DNA of 64,000 bases, taken from Aphis gossypii. Its lineage: Eukaryota; Arthropoda; Insecta; Hemiptera; Aphididae. Both the position numbers and the translations under genes were made by a program. Below, piece after piece: positions 1-13,700 of this stretch. Position 1 is the first letter of the stretch; each line of letters starts with the position of its first letter. The notes under the pieces were generated by a model. The model saw nothing but the letters and a program-made list of their open reading frames with translations. It made no database searches and was not told the origin of the DNA. The DNA lies in the NCBI RefSeq assembly GCF_020184175.1, contig NC_065531.1:61148806-61212805 (forward strand), read 5' to 3'.

Positions 1-261
1 AGCAGAGTTTTTAATCTCGATAGATAATATTTTAAAAGATGATTGCAAGTTAAATGGTTATTATATGATAATTGGTGACTTGAATATTAATATTTGTAGG
101 TAACATAATTAATAATGATTATCTCGATATTTTATCGGCACACGGTTTTAGCTCTTTTATTAATGTATAATATACAAGGACTCCTCTGGGATGTTCACAT
201 TCTTGTTTAGATCACATATTTATAAAGTGTAATAATTATGTAGATAATAGAGTAGAGACAG

Positions 262-675
262 GTGTCATACAAACAAATATTTCTGATCATTATTCCACAA
301 TCCACAGTAATTGCTTTAGAATTTAAGAACAAAGCTTTATCATTGGGTAATAATGTATACAAAACAATTGATTATAAGAAGTTAAATGAATTGTTAAAAA
401 TAGGAAACTGGTCGGAGTTATTTAACACTAATGTTAATGATTGTTATGATATTTTTATGGATAAAATTGTAAATGCGATAAATTCAGTGACAATACTTAA
501 AAAATCTAATGCGAAAAATAATCAATTAAAAGAATGGATGACTTTTGGTCTGTTACGCTCTTTACGTAGAAAAAATGCTTTATCTTTAAAAGTAAAAAAA
601 CACCCAAATAATGTTAATTTGCGTTCATATTATATAAAATACAGAAATATTTTCACTAGTTTTAAGAACTTCTAA
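262..675 (+). pseudogene. Retrotransposon ORF2 fragment: end of endonuclease and linker
   Basis: This is the longest open stretch of the decayed non-LTR element, 137 codons. It begins around the ISDHYSTI motif, the last conserved block of apurinic-type endonucleases in non-LTR elements. It then runs through the basic, poorly conserved linker before the reverse transcriptase. A stop at 673-675 and frame changes just after it cut it off from the polymerase part. It has no independent coding value. Confidence 0.7.
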
Positions 676-1204
676 AAATAATTTTTATAAAAAAAAATTT
701 ACTGATGTATCATATGGTCCAAAATTAACGTGGAAATTAATATAAGAGTTCACTTTGTCTAAAAATATAAAAGGTGATGCAATTAAAACATTAATCCATA
801 ATAATGAACATATTCCTTCAGAGGATCCGGTGAGAGTTTCAAATCTGTTTAACGAATTTTTTATTAATATTGGTACCTAGTAACCTTGCAAGTAAAATAA
901 AAAATTCGAATTTGATTTATGATGAACCTAGCACAATTGCCTCATTTGTCATGATTTTTAAAAAGAAAATTAACATACATGAAATTGCAAAAATAATAAT
1001 TTGAATGATGATACTGCTGCAGGTTTTGATTTGAGTTTCTGTGAAAACATTAAAGGCTATTGCTACAAATATAATTGAACCTCTAACATAATCTATAATC
1101 TAAGTATTTCTGAAAGTACATTTCTTGACAAACTTAAACTTGCAATTATCAAACCTTTATATAAAAATGGTGACTCAACGAACATTAATAATTATAGACC
1201 AATA

Positions 1205-1903
1205 TTGATGATAAGCAATTGCGCTAAAATATTAGAGAAAATTATTAAGTATAGATTAGTAGAGTTTTTGGAAAAGAATAATTTATTGTCTAAAAATCAA
1301 TTTGGTTTTAGACCCAGGTTAGGCACAGAAAATGCACTGTATACAATGCTAGTAAATTCATGTATGATGCGCTTGACATCAACAATAAAGCAATGGCAAT
1401 ATTTTTAGATCTAGCTAAAGCCTTTGATACGGTAAACCATATTGAACTATGTAACATTTTGCCAAGTTTTGGTATAAATAATAGTAGTTACTAGTTTAAA
1501 ATGGTTTATAAGTTATTTAAATAACAGGAAACAAATTGTGCAAATTATGAACTCCTCAGGTGCAGAATTGAGTATTAACTGTAGCCTGTAGGGCCCGTTA
1601 TTGTTCATATTATACATTAATTCAATATGTGATTTAAAAATTGATGGACAAATCATAACTTATGCTGATGACATATGTCTCTTGTTTTCCGGTGTGTCGT
1701 GGAAAGATGTTCGTTTAAAAGCAGCTAAAGAATTTAAAAAAGTGATTAATTACCTAAACCATAGAAAACTCTCAATTAATTATAAAAAAACAAACTTTAT
1801 AAATTTTTCAATCAACATAGATGAGAACAATCATGATGATTTAAAACTTTGTTTTTGTGGGAATGTAGATAATTGTAATGACAGCATGTCGCATGTGTCA
1901 TAA
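1205..1903 (+). pseudogene. Reverse transcriptase fragments of the non-LTR element
   Basis: Two open stretches (1205-1408 and 1601-1903) and the sequence between them carry the reverse transcriptase core in different frames. Visible blocks are NCAKILEKIIKYRL with FGFRP, then LDLAKAFDTVNH (motif A, with its catalytic Asp), and then YADDICLL (motif C, with the Asp pair). A further piece at 2154-2375 (IRYLGLIFDNNMRWHLHV) is the thumb and connection region. At least two frameshifts separate the blocks, so no polymerase can be made. Confidence 0.8.
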
Positions 1904-2423
1904 AATATCACAGATTTCTATTAAGAACTAGATAGCGAATTCCTGCTATCAATTGAAGCCAGGTTTTCGGTTGGCATTATATGATGGTATTTTATATGGT
2001 AAATATTAATTATGTTGTATTGTATTTTATGATGTCTAAACCTGTTGTTTAAAAAAAAATTAAGAATATTTTATAGAAATCATTTTTCATTTATTTCTAT
2101 ATTTTACCGTTAAAAACGATGTTATTCCTAATACATTTTGTATAGGAAATGTAATGTTTTGCCAACCGAGTATAAGATATCTGGGCTTAATTTTTGATAA
2201 TAATATGAGATGGCATTTGCATGTCAAGAGTATTGTAATGCGTATGCGTACATTATTGTTTAGCTTTTTCAAATTAAGGAATTTCCTGCCTGTGAAAGTT
2301 ATGCGTATAGTTTATTTATCATTATGCCAAATTGCCAATTGCCAGGCAATATTTCAGTATGATTTGTTGGTATAGGGAGGTTTGAATGAAAACGCGATTA
2401 GGCCACTAATTTTATTTCAAAGA

Positions 2424-4690
2424 AAAATTGTCGGGATTGGTAAATTGGGTCCCAAATGACCTTATCTCGGTAAATTGGGTCCCGGAAAAAAAAGGTATTA
2501 GGTAAGTTGAGTCCCGGAAAAAATAGGTATTAGGTAAGTTGAGTCCCGGAAAAAATACATAAATTAAAACATATGTGGTTTTTATAATATTATGCTCTAA
2601 ATAAATAATATATGATATAAATGATAAATTAAAAAAATTTCAATAATAATGCTAATGGTAATATTGATTAATTTAAAAAATGTTAATTATAATGTTAATG
2701 GTATAAAATATTATGCTTTAGGTAAAAACTTAAATGATAAACATTTAACAAATTCTAATCGAGTTATTATATTATTAGTATATTTCATCATTTGTTCTTT
2801 TAAGTATTTTTCTTTACCGAGCGTGATTTTCTTTTTTTGTACTGTACTTCGCAGTTTAATATGTGTCTCAGACTGTATTTGTAATAGTTCGTCCACAAAA
2901 TTGAAAATATTAGGATGGGGACTATAAAATTTTCTGTTAAGTACAGCATGATAGGATTCACAACTATTTGTTGTACGCACAGTAGTGGCTGCAAATTCAG
3001 ACCAAATATCTGGTGGAAATGTAGCATCAGGTGAAATGTAGTTATCTAGTACATAATCGCAAAATGTTCTTATTTGTTTGTCATTTGGTTGTATTGCCAT
3101 CAAATCTTGTGCAAAACATTCGCCAACTTTTTCGGGTCTTAAAAATGGCAAACCAAAAAACATTTTAAAAAATCGCTTTTTTCTGTGTATAAAGAGTTGT
3201 ATGTGTTAACTAAACCAAGAGCTTGAATCTTTTTCCACCAATTTTGTCCCAAGTGGAAACGACATCCTTTTATATTGATTTTAGGCCAAACAAGCTTTGC
3301 AGCCGTATGTATAGCAATCTCAAAGTCTATAAATACTACATCAGGAGAAAATATTAAATGATATTGTGCACAACTATTTACAGTATGTTCAAATAAACGT
3401 ACGTATGTTTCTGTTTCTTTATTAGGTAATAAAAAAAACATAAGTGGAATATATGATTCGCCAACAAGGCCGTGAATGGTAAAAAATTGGTAAAAATATT
3501 TTGGACAACTTCTAAAAGTGCCATCGACAAATATTGTACTAATTTCGCATAACACTTCTAAATTACTTTTTGTTGAAAACCCAATTATACCATTATTTCA
3601 ATCATTAACAAATAAAAATGATTCATTTTTATTAGTAACTATTGCCATTTCATTCATAGCAGTTTGCGTTTCTGTTATGTTTTTTGGTATGTTGGGATGA
3701 ACATATAAACGTGCATTTCTTATATTTCTTTTTATTAAAGAAGTATCATTTAAAGTTAAACTATTTATATCAGAGTTTTTAAACTCTCTGCAAATAAGTT
3801 TCGATGGAAACACCGATATCTCTTCTACCGCTTTTCTTTTGAGATTATTACTTAATTTTTGCCGGTTGATGTCTTGTTCGCAAGGCTTATTGTGATTGTG
3901 ATCATTAAAAATCTCAGTATCAACACCATTATAAGTTTTAAAAAAATACTTACATGTACCTTTACAGCAGGTCCATCTCTGTACTTCATTTTTCAACATT
4001 TTATGAAACCTAAACTTATGACCATGTTTTATAATAATAGTTTTGTTTTTTTCGCTAGCCATAACTTACATTTTCAAAATTTATAAAAAAAACAATAACT
4101 GTAAAATTGTGTAACTGTATAGCTGTAAGACACGATATAGTCACAAGTTGACGTTCAGCAAGCTACTAAAAATATAATGAAATAGCCCAGATATCGTACG
4201 TGTATCTGTATGTAATCATCATCAAAATCGATGATAACTGCTAATTGATATAAAAAAAGACAGACAAATAATACTAACACTTTTATACTCGTATACTCGT
4301 ATATATATCTTAATTAAGTTAAATCAAAGTTACGACTTTACGGTATCTCATTTTTGGAGAAAAGTGGCTACGGCCAGTGTAATAAAATCCGCGATAAGAA
4401 TACCTGTCTATACTCACATTAACATTATGCGTAGAATTAATTGGTGTCCAGGCGGTGTACCGCTGTTTGCAATATGACATGTTATTGTAATAGAATTATT
4501 CAAAAGTAAATTATATAAATATGAAATATTAAAGTTTTAAGTTTTTAATATTTTAGACATAATTGCGACTATGATTTATAGCCGGGACCCAACTTACCTA
4601 TTACCTTTTTATACCCGGGACTCAACTTACCGCTTTCAAAACGAAGCCAAATTATCCCGGACCCAATTCACCTAGCTCCAAAATTGTTAG
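2424..4690 (-). mobile_element. MULE-type DNA transposon inserted in the retrotransposon, with target-site duplication
   Basis: The element runs from about 2432 to 4679, flanked by AAAATTGT at 2424-2431 and 4680-4687; the match extends imperfectly to 11 bp. A target duplication of 8-11 bp fits Mutator-like elements. Its ends form imperfect inverted repeats built on TTGGGTCC. Subterminal regions repeat a unit related to GGTAARTTGRGTCCC four times on the left (2439, 2469, 2501, 2533) and three times inverted on the right (4584-4598, 4617-4631, 4659-4672). Removing the element rejoins the retrotransposon's C-terminal reading, which supports nested insertion. Confidence 0.8.
2711..4062 (-). pseudogene. 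FLYWCH/MULE transposase relic
   Basis: This is the transposase of the MULE element, read on the minus strand from an ATG at 4062. The N-terminus has a FLYWCH-type zinc finger (W-x-C-x4-C near residues 31-36, then HNHN). The catalytic region follows, with IFVDGTFRSCPKYF (first Asp), VVFIDFEIA (second Asp), CRFHLGQNWW, and TNSCESYHAVLNRKF (probable third acidic residue). Two lesions break it: one in-frame TGA at about 3598-3600, and a one-base frameshift in an A run near 3163-3170. Otherwise the frame is intact, so inactivation looks fairly recent. Confidence 0.8.
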
Positions 4691-5395
4691 ATTCTGATTG
4701 TAAGAATCTGTTTAGGTAGAAATAATTTAGTAGGTTCAACTGGTGAAAATTTTAAGTTGTTGAATGTGTTACCAGTCGAGAGTGTATATAAAAAGGTATC
4801 TATTATATATATAATAAAAAATTATGAATATTTTTTTATTGGGGAAAATATAAGAAAAAAAGGGAAATGTTAGCTTTTGATGTCAAAGTATTTTATTGCA
4901 AAAAAGCTTTTGGTCAAAAATTCATCGATTATTTAGGTCCTAATTATTATAATTCAATGCCTTTATATATAAAAAATCTTATTTACTACTCAATTGGGAA
5001 TCTTAGTATTACATGCTTTAAAAAACAAATTAACGCGTGGTTATTTTCATTACAATAGTTTAATATTTAAAAAAAAAAAAAATTTAAAAATTTAAAATTT
5101 AAAAATAAAAACAAATAAATTTTTCAACATTATAATAATTAAAATATGGAATACGTTTTTAAAATTGTGAATGTTACTTATGAAATTTATTATGTTACTC
5201 TATCTTTTATTATGTTAATTTGGAGTTAGGTTTATTTGTATATAATTTTGTTTATTATTATGTAATGTAACTCTCTACCATCATCGCAAGCATTACGCTT
5301 AATGCTTAAAGGAGGTAGATACTTTTATTGTAGATTTTAATAATATGTAATTCATCTTATTTATATTTTACAATAAAATAAAAAAAAAAAAACAG

Positions 5396-7757
5396 TTAAA
5401 TCTCAAAAATTGTAGTTTTTGAATCATCTCATCAAGAGACTCGATCACCTGACACAATCATATTATTAACAAATAATATTAGTGATACACAAAAAACGCG
5501 AGATTCTAATGAATTGGTGTGAGGTAGGTACATTATTATATTTATTTATTTCATATTTATAGTAATCGATTTTTTGTAATTATATACAAAACATTTCAAA
5601 ATTCAAGCCAAAAACTAAAAAGAATCCAGATGCAATAGGGAATTTGTCGCCAAGTCACTTTGATACACCCAGGAAAGCTAAAAGAAATTTAAAAATGGTA
5701 AAATGTAAGTTCAACCAAAAAAAATTCCCAAAATGTAAATTTTAAAAAGCAGGTGAAGAGACTGCAAACCAAACTCAGAACGTATGATGACCATTGACCT
5801 TATCCTTCAACAAAAATACAAAAATTGTACATCTGAAAATGCATCTGTTTATCTACCTACAGGTAAGACTTTGTTTCTTAATTTTGTGATTTTTATGTTT
5901 AATTTTTGTTTTTAGTTTAATTGTTTAGAAAACCTGTTTGAGTGGATATGATTGGGGGAAAAAATTGAAAAAAATAGATGAAGATTATTTTAACAATTTA
6001 TTTTGTATAAGTTCTATTTACTAAAATAAAATATAGATTATTGTTTTATTGCCAAATTACTGATTTATTTTATTTGTTTTGTTAATAATAAACTAAATTA
6101 GATGTGTGTGATTTTTAGTTTAAGGTCTATGTACAATCAATGGTACAATATTATATTAATTTGTGGTCCGTGATCAAGTGTCTCTTTTTATCATTTTTTG
6201 AACAACTGTAGATTCCCTCAAATCATATCAACACAATTCTATATCTGTTTTCATCATTATTCTTAATGACTCCAGATTGGAATTTTTACTAGTATATTAT
6301 TAAATTAGAAACCATATTGACAAATAGGAATAATATCATCTCTGTGAACAATTCAGCCATGAATATTTGTTAAAGTTATTTATACAATTTCTAAATCTTA
6401 TTATATTTATACTGCTTTGACCAGGGTCAAGCAAAATTTGCAAATTCCTAGCACAAAGATTAGAAAATTGCAATTTTTATGTAATTTATAAATATTGTTA
6501 TGTGTATATTTTATTATTTGATAATGTAGTCAGTCATATAACAACATAATATGTAAAAATAACTGTTATTAACAGATTATACCTTGTTAATGTTTGTAGT
6601 TAATTTACCTCATTATCTATTTTGTATATTTTTTATTTAAGTAAATTATAGTTGTCACTCTCTACAACCTTGGCTTATAGAAAGTAGATAGTTCATTGTA
6701 GGTATATATATTATAATAAGTATGCATCAATAAATTTATATTCGAAAAAAAAAATTAACAATATTATTGAATAAATATCTTGAAAAATAAAGTATATTAT
6801 CTACGACCGTCTATCCATCATATATTCAATATGCATACCATATAACATTAAAAAACAAAAAAAAAATTGATGCAATATTAAAATATTCTTATCACACAAT
6901 ATTATTGTATAAGATTATTTGGTAAATAGTAGATTCGACTCGTTTAGTTCATTTAAAGAGTTGACTCACTTGTCGTTGAGCCGACTCACAGAATAGGCTA
7001 TTGAGATTGGACGACTAGCTCATGAAGTACACATTCTTAATCAGTACTTAGAGCTGACCACATATATTTTTTACATTTTAGTATACAAAAACGAAAAACG
7101 AGCCTCACAATGACCATTGTAAATGCATAATTCTACTTAATTGACAGTCATGTACATACACCATACATCTGACCATATGTATAATTTATATACAAAAATA
7201 CAAATTTTGACTCAGAGATGACGTTAATGTTAAACGTCTTTCAGACAGTCAAACATCATCAAAACATTACCGTTTTTAGTTTTGACCTCTCTAAAGCACA
7301 TACTTGATCTAATTTCTTATCCAAAAAAAAACCCTCTCAAAGTTGAAAATAAATTATTTTTTGTGTACACACAAAAAAAAAAAACATTAATGTAAATCAA
7401 TATATTCATCGGACCTTATGATCTGAAATCAAGGTTATTTATTTAATACACACGGTAAATTGAATTAATGTTTCTATACATATAAATGCAATTAATACAA
7501 GTAAATTGTATGAATAACAAAATTTAAAATTCATCAAAAAACCGACTGAGACTTAATTAAATAAAAATTTTGTATTTATGAAGAATAATCTTTTAAAATC
7601 TACTTATCTTCATTTCTTAAAATTTTAAAATCCTAATAATTAAAATATAATTTACAGCAATCAAATGTAATATTATAGAATGTATCATAAATACAAAAGC
7701 ATAAACCATAATAATAGCAATCAAAGAACATCCTATATCAAATACTCAATTAAATGT
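5396..7757. other. Intergenic AT-rich stretch with weak gene-relic signal
   Basis: No intact gene was found between the retrotransposon tail and the THOC5 stop codon. 5405-5870 contains short exon-like blocks (separate entry). 6650-6770 has a CTCTCTACAACCTTGGCTTATAGAAAG segment followed by AATAAATT and an A run. This resembles the 3' end of another non-LTR element or an old transcript. The rest is AT-rich sequence with no feature I can name. The THOC5 3' UTR must lie just below 7758. Confidence 0.5.
5405..5870 (+). pseudogene. Possible relic of a split gene (THAP/P-element-like linker region)
   Basis: Short blocks read as protein and are bounded by splice-like sites. One block contains VVFESSHQETRSPDT and ends at GTGAG/GTAGGT near 5524. 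Another contains GNLSPSHFDTPRKAKRNLK near 5636-5695. A third ends at CTACAG/GTAAGA near 5866. The SPSHFDTPRKAKRNLK wording resembles the segment after the THAP zinc finger in P-element-type transposases and THAP proteins. The finger itself is not visible and stops interrupt the frames. The assignment is tentative. Confidence 0.25.
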
Positions 7758-10700
7758 TTAACGGTGTTCAAAAATAATTCCTGAATGATGTTTAACAGCC
7801 TTGAATGGATGATTTCTTGCTCGACCCCTAAAAATAAATCATACATTAAACATTTTTTTTTACAATATACATATTATAGAAACAAAAAATATTAAATGTT
7901 AAAATATTTAATACATTTTCTTGGAAGTTAATAACAATAGGTTAACTACAAATTACTAATTAATAGAACGTTGCACCTGCATGTGTTTTCTCTGTCTTAC
8001 ACATGTACGACATAGTAAATTTTTGTTCACTAGTTTTAATAATGTGCTTTTAGTTTTGTTAATAAAGTGAATTGACCTATTATCAAACTTTTAAGTAAGA
8101 ATATTATCAAAACTAAAAGCACACTATTGAAACTGATGAACAAAAATTTACTATGTCGTACATGTGTAAGACGAAGACAACACATGCGGGTCCGATGTCC
8201 TCTTAATGTACAAGTTATCACTGATAAAGATTATGACATAACAACAAAAAATTGTATTATTTTGAAAAAATGAGTCATAACTCATAACTTATGACACTTA
8301 TATATACATAATAATTAATAGTACATAATATAACATACTAAAAAGCAATATGTTAATAGAAGTTTCTTTTTTTCTTTTAAAATAGACATGTAAACAGCTT
8401 CGAATGGCTAGTTTAAGTGAAGCCCAATTTAATAGAGTCCGGATTAATGAGGTTATACTATAGTATAATTTCGGAAGAATTACCTTATGTTGTATAAAAT
8501 AGTTTTAGTTTTAGGAAAATCTGAATGGCCCCACGTCTCCATCATCACCTCAAAACAAACAACAAGACGACCAATTATATTGATAAGCATTTCATTAATA
8601 TCTTCATCTTCAGCTTGTTCATGAAAAACATTAATTTCTCTCTCCAATTCCTATATTTATAAAATTAATACAATTTTTTTATTTCATAACATAATATTAA
8701 TAACTATAGGTACGTACTCTAACAGAATTATTATTTGTAGAATTTAAAACAGACATTCCTTCATTTATAGTTGGCATATTTAGTTGAAGTGTGAATATAG
8801 GATTACTTTTTGGGTAATCACATTTAATTACCATTACTACAGTCAGTGTAGCTGAAAAGATGGAATTTATAATAGCTATTTTATTATAATCCATTTACCA
8901 ATGACTTAACCAATATTGTATACCTGTCTTATAATTTACTACACGTTTAAATAATAAATCATTCTCTGTCACTGTTCCAAATTCAACATGTGGTTTACAA
9001 TATTCAAGTTTAATAAAATGTTCCCATGCCATTGTATTCCATGGTGATAAAACTGAAGTTAAATTGACTCCATTTATACTAAACCTTCGTTCCAAGTCTG
9101 AAATAATATAATTATTAGGTAAATTAAAATTTTTATACTAACGTATCATTAATTATTACCACCACAATCAAGCTGAGTAATCAATGAAAGACGGGTTTTA
9201 AGACGATTATTTATTGCTCTTAATACTTGAGCAATATTATTTCTTGAAATTAAAAAATCAGGTGTATTAGGATTTAAGAAATCCAAACCACATATACTTT
9301 GAGCCCAAATATAAGGTTTTCCTACCTCCATAGTGTTGAATTCAGTTTTTTCCTATATCATAAATAAAACATTACATTTTAATGATTAATTGATATTTAA
9401 ATCATACTAACTTCTTCTAATTGATGAAAGTTGACAATATGAGGGCTTTCTTTGCCATTGTCGCCTGGGAATAATGCATCAAGTATAGAACTTGGTGAAA
9501 GTAATTCCCTTGAGTAGGATGAAGAAAATCCAGACCAAGATGAAGTAACAGTAACAGTTATTAAGTTTAAATTAACCAAATAAAAAAATTCCATTACAAA
9601 TTGAGTATTATTCTTCAAACTTAATGTCAATTTAACTGATAAAGGGTGTTTTGATAATAAACTTTTTTGTTGTACAGACTTTGTATCTGTTCTTGATTTC
9701 TTATGATGACGTTTTTTTGGTTTAGGCACATCTATTTCCTGTAAAATAGAATAGTATATGAAAAAAAAATAAAACTAACAAAAAAAAAAAAATTGATAAA
9801 ATTTATTGTAAAAAGATTATTTATTTTCCAACAATATTGTAAATGGCTAACCAACTTGGATGCAGTGCAAACGATTACATCCATTTTGCTGAAAGATTTT
9901 TTACTAATATTAAATAGACCAAAATATTTAACAATATTAAATTGATATTTTATTTGAAAAAATTAAAAAATATTATACTAACTTAATTTGGACATATTTT
10001 ACATAATATTATATACAAATTAAAAATATATTTTATATTTTAAACATTACATTTACAATTTGATATATTTTAATTTTAATATACATGGTTATTATACAAT
10101 AAATAATAAAAGACTATAAAATATGTTTGTTATTATTCATAACAGTAATACACAACACTATTAAAATAGTGTCTATGGACATCAATTGTCAAATTAACTA
10201 TTGTTTTTATTTGGTTTTTTCAAACCAATAAAATAAAACAAAATATTTTACAACCTTTTTATAAGAAATAAAAATTATATTAATACAGAAAAAATATATT
10301 GTAAAAATAATAATATCTGTATGTATTGTCTCACCAAGTAATTAAAATTTACAAATGTTATTCAAAATATTTTATACATTTATTTACCTCATCAGAATTA
10401 GTATCCACAACATTATTCTTATTAGAATCAAATCTTCTAGCCTCTTCTTCATCACCATTAATTGAAACAGTGAATTTTGATTCTAGAATTAATTTTGTGA
10501 TTATTATTTATTAATTAAATATGTTGTTAAATAACTACATACAAATATTTATTATTAATAAAGTGTAACTTACTGCAAGCTACCCTATATGCATCTGTTT
10601 GTATGTATAAATAATATAATGGCTTAGGTAAAACATTCACAATATCTGCATATGACCTTGCTTGGCATGGAGCTAATCCAAAACTTTGCTGTAAAGGTTG

Positions 10701-13700
10701 AGCAGCCTAACAATAAATAAAAATTATAAAATTTATTGATTATAAACACATTTATTATTTTTTATAAATAAAATATATTTTTTATTTAAGTATTGCAGTA
10801 TAAATTCTGATATATTACTAAATGTCAAAGATCATTATATTAATAATTTTTTTTATATATATATAAATAAAAAGATAAAAAAAATTATAAAATTTGAACT
10901 CACGGTGCGTATGTCTTTAAGCATAGGTAAAATACTTTGTAAAACCCTGCTCTCTTCCTGAATTTCAGAAAGTATAGTTTCTTTATTTTTTTCTACTTCA
11001 TCACACTGTTGTTGTTGAGTTTTCCTCTGTTCAAACTCCCACTGAAGACGTCTTATATGTAAATCATGTTCATTAATCAATCCATTTTTTAATTTATCCT
11101 ATAAATTAATGTTAGTATTAATAATTTTCATTGTTAGTAAATAATTATTTTATTTACATACAATATAATCAGATGAATCTGGTGACTCTAGACAAAATGT
11201 ATCTAACGGAACAAGATCAATATCACTATCACTAGATCTAAAAAAAAAAAGAAATTATGTTATTAATATTATTTGAATAATTAATTTGGTAAATACTATA
11301 CTTGTATTGAAGGCACTTGGATATTTCTTTTTTCAAATAAAATAATTCGTTCAGGAGATTTTCTTGCTGTAAATGTTTACTATCAATTTCTTGTTTCTTT
11401 TTATTCAATAAATCTTTTTTTTGTTTTGAGCGTATTTTATCAAGTCTATTTAACTTTTTTAAAATTAAAAATAAATGAATTACATCATTTTTGTATTCCT
11501 CAAGTTTTTCTTTCTGTTGAAATTACATAAAATTAATATTTAATATTCAAAATATAACCTAATAAGTGTCTTCATTAAAGTTAAAAAAAAATTGAAAAAG
11601 GCTGTTTAAATATTTAGGGGAGGACCATTTAAAGTTGCTAACTGTCCCGATTATACCTGGAGGGTTTAGAGTTTAGGATACCTATCGCGTGTCAACTTTC
11701 TACTGGAAGTCAAAAATCCAGGTCTAATGAAAAATACCTTAATTTAACAATTATTAAAAAAAAAAATGTGATCAAGTGGGTACCGCTCTGCTATACATAG
11801 GTACCGCGTGAATCACTATTATATACAGGAATTTTAAATTTGAATCCAATGATAGGTATCATTATATACAGAAAACAGTTCTGAACGGAGATGATTTTTC
11901 AGCCTAGGATATATTTTCCAGCGGATGGTGAAAAAGGTGGTTTATGTTCAAATGACATGAATACCCCAAACTTTAAGTTATTTTATAATTATTGTAAGTC
12001 AAACTTATGAAAAATCATATATTAAATTTGCAACTCTAAGCTACTTACACAAACATTTTCATGAATAAAATTATAACCACAAAATAATTTTCAAATATTC
12101 ATGATCTTAACAAATTTTTGTTAGTATTTGTACTTCAAACACTAATAACAAAAATTTTTGTTATGTACCTATTTTTATAATTTTTAAATCACTACAAGAC
12201 TAACTTATGAAGAACTTTGTATTAACTTTTCAAGTATTTTTACTCAGCCAAAAAAATGTTATCGATATTTATAATAAAAAAACCAAACAAGAACGAATAT
12301 TTCAAATGCCTGCCTATAAATCGCCTTAAAATAGGCGATATATTTCAAAATTAAATCATGTAAAAAAAATGACAATCTAAATATCTGGTGAAATTGTCAA
12401 GTATCTACGATTTGTACTTTTTGAATAATAACAAATACTTAAAATTGTTTGAAGATAAATCGTTATTATTACGCGATTTCTAAAAAAATTAAAATTCAAA
12501 CGCCATTTCGAGGCTTCGATTTTTTTTTTTTAAGTTATTGCCTATTAGAAGAAAAATGTATGAAAAATTTTTAATTTTAGATTATATAGATAATGCTAAG
12601 TCATTATTTTTTGAGTATTACTGAGTCAATAAAAAATTTGATTTTGTTGAAAACTAGTTTTGCGTAAAAATTCCCATTTTTCCGTCACTTTTTTTTTGTT
12701 TTTCCTGGTTTTTTAGAAAACTACTGGGAAATGTTTACTTTTGACCTCTATAATGCACCAAGCATATTCACTTTGCCACCAGAAACCATCCCTGAAGCAT
12801 TATACTAAATTACCAACACCAGTTTTAAGATAAAGTCAAATGTCATTTACTTTAATACTATATACACTTTAATCATTTTAATCTCTTATATTTTAAATAT
12901 ATAATATATAATTATACCTATAGTTTAAAATATTTTGTGTATTATTTTATTGAATATAGTTATGATATAAAGATACATATAAATTAATAAACAAATATTT
13001 TAGGTATATAATATAAATTATAATGGTTATAGATAACTATGTCAAAAAAAAGTGTTATATAATTATTGTATTGAAATAAAGGTAGGTACATTGTAAAATT
13101 AAAAAAATAATAAATGTGATGAAGGTATTTAGTTGGTACAGGGCTCTTTTTTCCTACAGCCAAGGATTTGTTTACCGTATTTTGATTTTAGGGGCTTTTT
13201 TTCAAATACCTACTTCCAAACTATACTTATCTATACCTAGACTTGTAAATTCCTAAAAGAAATTAAAATTAAAATTAAACAATAAAAAATTGTAATAAAT
13301 AAAACTTACCGGTGGATTTTCCTTATTTTTTAACTCATAGTTCCATTTCATTATGTCTTGCCATTTATGTAAAGTATTAAAGTAAATCGTAGAATCATTA
13401 TTTTCATCTCTATGAATAGTTTGTTGTTCTTCATATTTAGCTACTGCCTATAAATAAGAGTCATCTTAAAAACCATAATTTTTATTTAAGTAATTTAACT
13501 TCATAAGTAGAAAAGTTATAATAATAAGTAGGTATTAAAGAAAAATATGAAATTTATTAGGCAATATATTTAAACAAGTTGTATAAATGATTATTTGACA
13601 ACTTAAAAGCTTAATATTTTAAAAATTGTAGGTATTTTTTACATGATATTAGGTAGTTAGTTATTAGAAATTAAACAAATAAATTAATATAAATAAAGGA

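Larger units (their letters stand above)
1..5395 (+). mobile_element. Decayed non-LTR retrotransposon (Jockey/CR1-type), interrupted by a DNA transposon
   Basis: The element is cut by the left window edge. Broken frames show the end of an endonuclease domain (GDLNINI near 70-95, SCLDHIF near 200, ISDHYSTI near 280). Reverse transcriptase motifs follow: FGFRPRLGTENAL at 1299-1340, LDLAKAFDTVNH near 1407-1440, and the catalytic YADD near 1660. The C-terminal part resumes at about 4691 after a nested insertion, and the 3' end is an A-rich tail at about 5376-5395 preceded by AATAAA-like words. Many stops and frameshifts break the reading frame, so the copy is dead. The clade is inferred from motif style and was not computed. 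Confidence 0.85.

Noticed and set aside
8036..8221. 61-codon minus-strand frame
   Set aside because: It lies across the inverted repeat in the last THOC5 intron and encodes nothing recognisable.
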